Assembly: GCA_024408695.1 (NCBI GenBank)
Contig: JAKSUU010000019.1
Span: 1-11,047 of the forward strand
Length of the DNA stretch: 11,047 nt
DNA from: Coriobacteriales bacterium
Lineage (GTDB): Bacteria > Actinomycetota > Coriobacteriia > Coriobacteriales > QAMH01
Reading direction: 5' to 3'
The translations under genes were made by a program, and so were the position numbers. The stretch's first letter is position 1. Every line of letters starts with the position of its first letter. The notes under the pieces are model-generated. The model saw nothing but the letters and a program-made list of their open reading frames with translations, made no database searches and was not told the origin of the DNA. Positions 7,784 through 11,047 of the stretch are shown here, piece after piece.

Positions 7784-7797
7784 AAGGAGTTAGATTG
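7784..7797 (+). promoter_or_regulatory. hisF ribosome binding site and TTG start
   Basis: AAGGAG at 7784-7789 is five bases before TTG 7795-7797. It supports TTG as the initiator, and no in-frame ATG gives the conserved [12 protein letters not shown] terminus. The site directly follows hairpin A copy 2, so folding there could affect its accessibility. Confidence 0.75.
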
Positions 7798-8556
7798 ATT
7801 ACAAAAAGAATTATACCTTGTTTAGATGTCCGAAATGGACGTGTTGTAAAAGGCACAAAATTTCAGGGTTTAAACGATGTTGACGACCCCGTAAATCTCG
7901 CAAAATTCTATAGCGAATGTGGTGCTGACGAGCTCGTTTTTTATGACATTACTGCAAGTGCAGAAGCTCGCGACATTTTTGTAGATGTAGTCCGAGAAGT
8001 TGCAAATAATGTTTATATTCCGTTTACTGTTGGTGGTGGCATAAATAAACTTGACGATTTTAATACCGTGCTTCGAGCTGGTGCCGACAAAGTTTCAGTA
8101 AACAGTAGCGCTGTTAAAAATCCGCAGCTTATTCATGATGCAGCTTTAAAATTTGGTTCTCAGTGCGTTGTTTTATCAATTGATGCAAAATACAATGAGG
8201 AGCGCGAATCTTATGATGTTTATGTTAACGGAGGTCGAGTAAATACTCAAATTGATGCAATAGAGTGGGCACGTAAAGGTGTGGAACTTGGCGCCGGAGA
8301 AATTGTTGCAAATAGCATCGACACAGATGGCGTTAAGGAAGGCTTTAACATTGATTTATTAAATCGACTTTGTGATGCAGTTAATGTTCCAATTATTGCA
8401 AGTGGTGGAGCAGGCAATATGCAACATTTTCTCGAGCTTTTTCAGCAAACTAATGCAGATGCAGGGCTTGCTGCATCGATTTTCCATTTTGGCGAGGTGC
8501 AAATTAGCGACTTAAAACAATATTTATTAGATAATAAAATTAACATGAGGGTATAA
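7795..8556 (+). CDS. hisF: Imidazole glycerol phosphate synthase cyclase subunit (HisF)
   Basis: HisF is the (beta/alpha)8-barrel cyclase that joins HisH-derived ammonia to PRFAR, giving IGP and the purine intermediate AICAR. The 253-residue length is typical. The catalytic aspartates are Asp11 ([15 protein letters not shown]) and Asp130 ([12 protein letters not shown]). Other family features are FYDITASAE (49-57), FTVGGGI (77-83), KVSVNSSAV (99-107), [12 protein letters not shown] (about 182-193) and ASGGAGN. The start is TTG, set by AAGGAG five bases upstream and by the conserved N terminus. Unlike the rest of the operon, hisF is separated from both neighbours by gaps (136 and 83 bases) that contain repeated palindromes. 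An inverted pair of element B brackets the gene. The coding sequence itself looks ordinary and intact. Confidence 0.96.
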   Translation: MITKRIIPCLDVRNGRVVKGTKFQGLNDVDDPVNLAKFYSECGADELVFYDITASAEARDIFVDVVREVANNVYIPFTVGGGINKLDDFNTVLRAGADKVSVNSSAVKNPQLIHDAALKFGSQCVVLSIDAKYNEERESYDVYVNGGRVNTQIDAIEWARKGVELGAGEIVANSIDTDGVKEGFNIDLLNRLCDAVNVPIIASGGAGNMQHFLELFQQTNADAGLAASIFHFGEVQISDLKQYLLDNKINMRV

Positions 8557-8576
8557 TTTTAGCTACGAACAGCCTT

Positions 8577-8611
8577 TTGGTACAAAACATATCAGGTATA
8601 TTTTGTACCAG
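8577..8611 (-). repeat. Palindromic element B, copy 2 (inverted, downstream of hisF)
   Basis: TGGTACAAAA (8578-8587) pairs perfectly with TTTTGTACCA (8601-8610), a 10-bp stem. Read on the - strand, the unit matches 7685-7719 at 32 of 35 bases, including the asymmetric core (here ACATATCAGGTAT on the + strand). It lies about 20 bases after the hisF stop and 28 bases before the hisI ATG. No copy of element A accompanies it. Confidence 0.88.
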
Positions 8612-8630
8612 TGGTGGTGAAAAGGATTTT

Positions 8631-8642
8631 AGGAGAAACATG
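8631..8642 (+). promoter_or_regulatory. hisIE ribosome binding site that fixes the ATG at 8640
   Basis: AGGAG (8631-8635), extending to AGGAGAAA, lies four bases before ATG 8640-8642. It supports this ATG over the in-frame TTG at 8577, which starts within repeat B. Confidence 0.8.
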
Positions 8643-9260
8643 AGTTTAGAAAAAATTAAATTTGATGAAAATGGTCTTGTCCCTGCAATTGTCCAGGATG
8701 CAACAACAAATGAGGTTTTGATGCTGGCCTATATGAATGCAGAGTCTCTCCAAAAAACGCTAGACACTGGCTACACTTGGTTTTGGTCTCGTAGTCGTCA
8801 AGAACTTTGGAATAAGGGTGCAACCAGCGGAAACATCCAACAAGTCATTTCAATCAATTATGATTGCGATGGCGATTCCTTGCTCATTAAAGTTCTGCAA
8901 ACAGGGGCCGCTTGTCACACTGGAGAACATAGTTGCTTTTTCAATGTGCTTCAGCAGGCTACACAAGAAATATCTGATGATTCAATAGTAGATAGACTCT
9001 ACAAAGTCATAGTTGATCGTAAAAATAATCCTCAAGAAGGCTCCTATACAAATTATCTTTTTGATAAAGGTATTGATAAAATCCTTAAAAAAGTTGGCGA
9101 GGAAAACGCTGAAGTTATTATTGCCGCAAAAAATAATGATAAAGACGAAATCACATACGAGACTTGCGATTTAGTTTATCACGTGCTTGTTATGCTTATT
9201 GACCGTGACGTTACTCTTGATGAAATCCGCCATGAGCTCAATAGTCGTCACATTAAATAG
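8640..9260 (+). CDS. hisI: Bifunctional phosphoribosyl-AMP cyclohydrolase / phosphoribosyl-ATP pyrophosphohydrolase (HisIE)
   Basis: This fused enzyme does steps two and three: the C-terminal HisE domain removes pyrophosphate from PR-ATP, and the N-terminal HisI domain opens the adenine ring of PR-AMP. The 206-residue length is normal for the fusion. HisI (about 1-108) shows LMLAYMN (27-33), the metal-binding DCDGD (75-79) and the zinc-type cysteines Cys76, Cys92 and Cys99 in [10 protein letters not shown]. HisE (about 116-206) is MazG-like, with [15 protein letters not shown] (151-165; Glu154, Glu155, Glu158) and [12 protein letters not shown] (175-186; Asp177). The ATG follows AGGAG closely. 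The frame is open further upstream to a TTG in repeat B, but those residues do not look like HisI. It is separated from hisF by 83 bases holding an inverted repeat copy. Confidence 0.96.
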   Translation: MSLEKIKFDENGLVPAIVQDATTNEVLMLAYMNAESLQKTLDTGYTWFWSRSRQELWNKGATSGNIQQVISINYDCDGDSLLIKVLQTGAACHTGEHSCFFNVLQQATQEISDDSIVDRLYKVIVDRKNNPQEGSYTNYLFDKGIDKILKKVGEENAEVIIAAKNNDKDEITYETCDLVYHVLVMLIDRDVTLDEIRHELNSRHIK

Positions 9261-9301
9261 CGCCTTCCTGTACAATTTCACCATATTAAGAAGTAAGTTT
9301 T

Positions 9302-10015
9302 ATGAACGACAACAATCTTGAAGCCTTAATTGAATTTACTCACGATACAGATGCGCATACTCGTGCGCTTGCAATTGCTGGCCTTGCTCGCATTGCAGAC
9401 CCTGCTGGCTTTAATGCTGTCCTTGTTGCTCTTTTTGACCCTGAAATAGAAGTTCGCATTGCCGCAGCAAGCGCCTTAGAAGTTTTTAATGATGCCCGGG
9501 CAATCGAGCCTCTGCTTGCAACAATAGAAACAGATGATGAGCATGTTGCCATTAATGCACTTTTTGCCCTTGGCTCAATTGAAGATGAATCTGCACATAA
9601 ACAATTATTTTTTCAGTTAGATAAACTTGCAGGAAAAGAAAAATTACTTGCTTCTGCAATTTCTGCATTTGGACAGCGCGCAATAAACAAAAACTGCGCA
9701 TTATATTCAGACAAAAAACTCCAGCAAAAATTAATCAACAAATTGTGCGAAATTTATAAAGTTGCAGATACTCAAGTTCAAGCATCAATTATTTGGACTT
9801 TGGGAAAATTTTTCCCTACACAAAAATCGCAAAAAATCTGTGAAAGCGCACTTCAAAGTCAAGATGAATGGTGCGTCAAATACGCAATCGAATCTCTTCG
9901 AAATTTCCATAATGAGCAGGCAAAATTCTCACTTGAAGATTTTATTAAAAATACCAGCGCCTCTTTAGATTGTCTAAAACTTGCTAACTTAGCCTTACAG
10001 ACATTTTCTGACTAA
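9302..10015 (+). CDS. HEAT-repeat protein of unknown function
   Basis: This is a 237-residue all-helical protein built of HEAT/PBS-lyase-like repeats. Units are recognisable at about 5-33 (ALAIAGLARIAD), 34-64 (DPEIEVRIAAASALEVF), 65-95 (HVAINALFALGSIED) and 96-127 (LLASAISAFGQRA). More degenerate ones follow at about 140-172 (VQASIIWTLGKFF) and 173-203 (CVKYAIESLRNF). No signal peptide, membrane span, metal site or catalytic motif is visible, so a cytoplasmic binding scaffold is the natural inference; the partner is unknown. It starts 41 bases after hisIE with only a weak AAGAAG upstream and no convincing promoter, so it may be the last gene of the his transcript. The similarity to phycobilin-lyase HEAT units reflects the repeat fold and does not imply that chemistry. 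Confidence 0.75.
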   Translation: MNDNNLEALIEFTHDTDAHTRALAIAGLARIADPAGFNAVLVALFDPEIEVRIAAASALEVFNDARAIEPLLATIETDDEHVAINALFALGSIEDESAHKQLFFQLDKLAGKEKLLASAISAFGQRAINKNCALYSDKKLQQKLINKLCEIYKVADTQVQASIIWTLGKFFPTQKSQKICESALQSQDEWCVKYAIESLRNFHNEQAKFSLEDFIKNTSASLDCLKLANLALQTFSD

Positions 10016-10027
10016 AGACAATTTATC

Positions 10028-10059
10028 TAAATTTATACTTCAATTTTTAAATTTTTTTT
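10028..10059 (+). terminator. Weak candidate terminator after the HEAT-repeat gene
   Basis: AAATTTA (10029-10035) can pair with TAAATTT (10048-10054) around a 12-base loop, followed directly by five more T's (10055-10059). The T-run and position suit an intrinsic terminator ending the his unit. The stem is entirely A-T, so it would be unstable and may be chance in AT-rich DNA. Confidence 0.3.
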
Positions 10060-10086
10060 CGCGATAATATAAATGCGTGTTAAAAT
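10039..10086 (+). promoter_or_regulatory. Probable promoter region of tRNA-Phe
   Basis: The 91-base spacer 10016-10106 is very AT-rich and carries several -10-like hexamers: GATAAT (10063-10068), TATAAA (10068-10073) and TAAAAT (10081-10086). TTCAAT (10039-10044) lies 18 bases before GATAAT and is a poor -35. A promoter here is likely because the tRNA gene is isolated, but which hexamer is used cannot be chosen. Confidence 0.35.
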
Positions 10087-10106
10087 AATAACTCGCAAAT
10101 CGCTGT

Positions 10107-10182
<76 letters not shown>

Positions 10183-10215
10183 CTCTAAAATCCTAAATTT
10201 TCTATTGAAAAATCG

Positions 10216-10252
10216 CTATGCACAAAGCAAAAAAAAGTTTCCTATGCACAAA
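10216..10252. repeat. Short direct repeat at the tRNA-tilS junction
   Basis: CTATGCACAAA occurs at 10216-10226 and again at 10242-10252, 26 bases apart start to start. The second copy contains the tilS stop codon (CTA on the + strand, TAG on the coding strand). Between them is a run of A's. It may be a slippage or duplication trace of the gene end; no function is evident. Confidence 0.5.
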
Positions 10253-11047
10253 TTTCAATATTTTCTTTTAAAATGGTTACTTCTATTGCCTTAGTAATTA
10301 CAGTGCTATAACCAATATTATTTTCATTTTCGATTATTCGAATTATTTGTTGAGATTCAACCCGTGCTTCATTATTTAAACATTCAATACACTGTTTAAG
10401 AACGCGCCGTTTAATAATTTTATCGAGTTTGATAAAGTTAGTTCTATCAATTTGTGCAGTTAGGCCATCCATACTTTTATTAAGCGAAAAGTTTAAAGCA
10501 ATAAATTTTTTTGCAAGCTCATCTAAATATCTATCTTCATCTTCAATTAAATTCATTGTGTTTTTCAAAGAATTTTTATAGGATGGACGAATCTGTTCAA
10601 GAACAGGCATTAAGTCTTCGCGTAAGATTGAACGAAAATTTGAGCGATCAAAATTTGTAGTATCCTCACACCAAAGTTTGCCATCTTCATTAAAAAAAGC
10701 GGCGCACTTTCGCACGAACTCACGCAAAGTTTCTTTTTTTACATCTAAAAATGGCCTGTATACATGCCCATTTAATTTATGGATCGAGCTAAGCCCTCCG
10801 GGTCCAGTACCGACTAAAGAGCGCATGTAAAAGGTTTCGATTCGGTCATCTAGTGTATGTGCACACAAAATTTTTGCAGTTTTAACATTGCAATTTTGCT
10901 CTTCACAAAGTTTATAAAGTTCTTCTTGCGCAATTTTGTGCCGTGCAATTCTTGCACAATTTTCAAGCCCACCATCGAAATCTTTTTGCATTGCTGCAAC
11001 ATCGCATTTTACAATTTTGCACTGAACTTTCATGTGCTTACATAAAT
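10242..11047 (-). CDS. tilS: tRNA(Ile)-lysidine synthetase, 5'-truncated by the window edge
   Basis: TilS attaches lysine to the wobble cytidine of tRNA-Ile(CAU) so that it reads AUA; it is an ATP-dependent PP-loop enzyme. The frame is open to the right edge, upstream of the ATG at 11033 (codons for L-C-K-H precede it). That ATG is therefore probably internal, and the SGGxDS ATP loop lies outside the window. Counting from it, family motifs are GGLENCARIARHKIA (21-35), AHTLDDRIETFYMRSLVGTGPGGL (58-81; the usual DDQ is DDR here), YRPFLDV (92-98) and CEDTTNFDRSNFRSILREDLMP (122-143). Residues after about 150 match the less conserved tRNA-binding part and end in IEICA. It converges on tRNA-Phe with 59 bases between them. 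A related PP-loop thiolase is less likely given the EDxxNxD-R-IR-LMP signature. Confidence 0.88.
   Translation of the reverse strand, partial: LCKHMKVQCKIVKCDVAAMQKDFDGGLENCARIARHKIAQEELYKLCEEQNCNVKTAKILCAHTLDDRIETFYMRSLVGTGPGGLSSIHKLNGHVYRPFLDVKKETLREFVRKCAAFFNEDGKLWCEDTTNFDRSNFRSILREDLMPVLEQIRPSYKNSLKNTMNLIEDEDRYLDELAKKFIALNFSLNKSMDGLTAQIDRTNFIKLDKIIKRRVLKQCIECLNNEARVESQQIIRIIENENNIGYSTVITKAIEVTILKENIEICA

Noticed and set aside
8577..8639. TTG at 8577 as the start of hisI
   Set aside because: The added residues come from repeat B and are absent from the HisI family pattern; ATG 8640 has a strong AGGAG.
11031..11033. ATG at 11033 as the true tilS start
   Set aside because: The frame is open beyond it to the window edge, and the protein from it lacks the essential ATP-binding loop, so it is most likely internal.

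Overview
The window is AT-rich bacterial DNA, and almost all of it is coding. It holds a nearly complete histidine biosynthesis operon on the + strand. The leading gene encodes a lipase-like protein with a C-terminal hydrophobic anchor and a basic tail, which suggests a Gram-positive envelope. The gene order (hisZ, hisG, hisD, hisC, hisB, hisH, hisA, hisF, hisIE) and the short HisG/HisZ pair also fit Gram-positive lineages. A low-GC Firmicute or a low-GC member of the Coriobacteriia are both possible; the sequence alone does not decide between them.

Layout. Positions 2-1618 hold the 3' part of a lipase/esterase-like surface protein gene whose start lies outside the window. Three bases later the his operon begins: hisZ 1622-2752, hisG 2761-3384, hisD 3387-4721, hisC 4743-5783, hisB 5770-6354, hisH 6358-6957, hisA 6954-7658, hisF 7795-8556 and hisIE 8640-9260. 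A HEAT-repeat protein gene (9302-10015) follows at a short distance and is probably the last gene of the unit. An AT-rich spacer leads to tRNA-Phe(GAA) at 10107-10182. The 3' part of tilS runs on the - strand toward it from the right edge.

How the genes work together. HisZ and HisG form the regulated first enzyme (ATP + PRPP). HisIE does steps 2 and 3, HisA the isomerisation, and HisH+HisF the glutamine-dependent cyclisation. HisB dehydrates IGP, HisC transaminates, and HisD makes the last two oxidations to histidine. Every step is encoded here except histidinol-phosphate phosphatase, which must be elsewhere: HisB has only the dehydratase domain. The genes are tightly packed (14-base hisC/hisB overlap, ATGA hisH/hisA overlap, 2-21 base gaps).

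The exception is hisF. Its upstream gap (7659-7794) and its downstream gap (8557-8639) carry palindromic repeats. A 31-base hairpin element (A) occurs twice in direct orientation before hisF, and the first copy contains the hisA stop codon. A 35-base palindromic element (B) occurs once before hisF and once, inverted, after it, with 32 of 35 bases matching. This repeat mosaic is the one clearly unexplained structure in an otherwise ordinary biosynthetic region. No CRISPR array, transposase, phage gene or T-box was seen.
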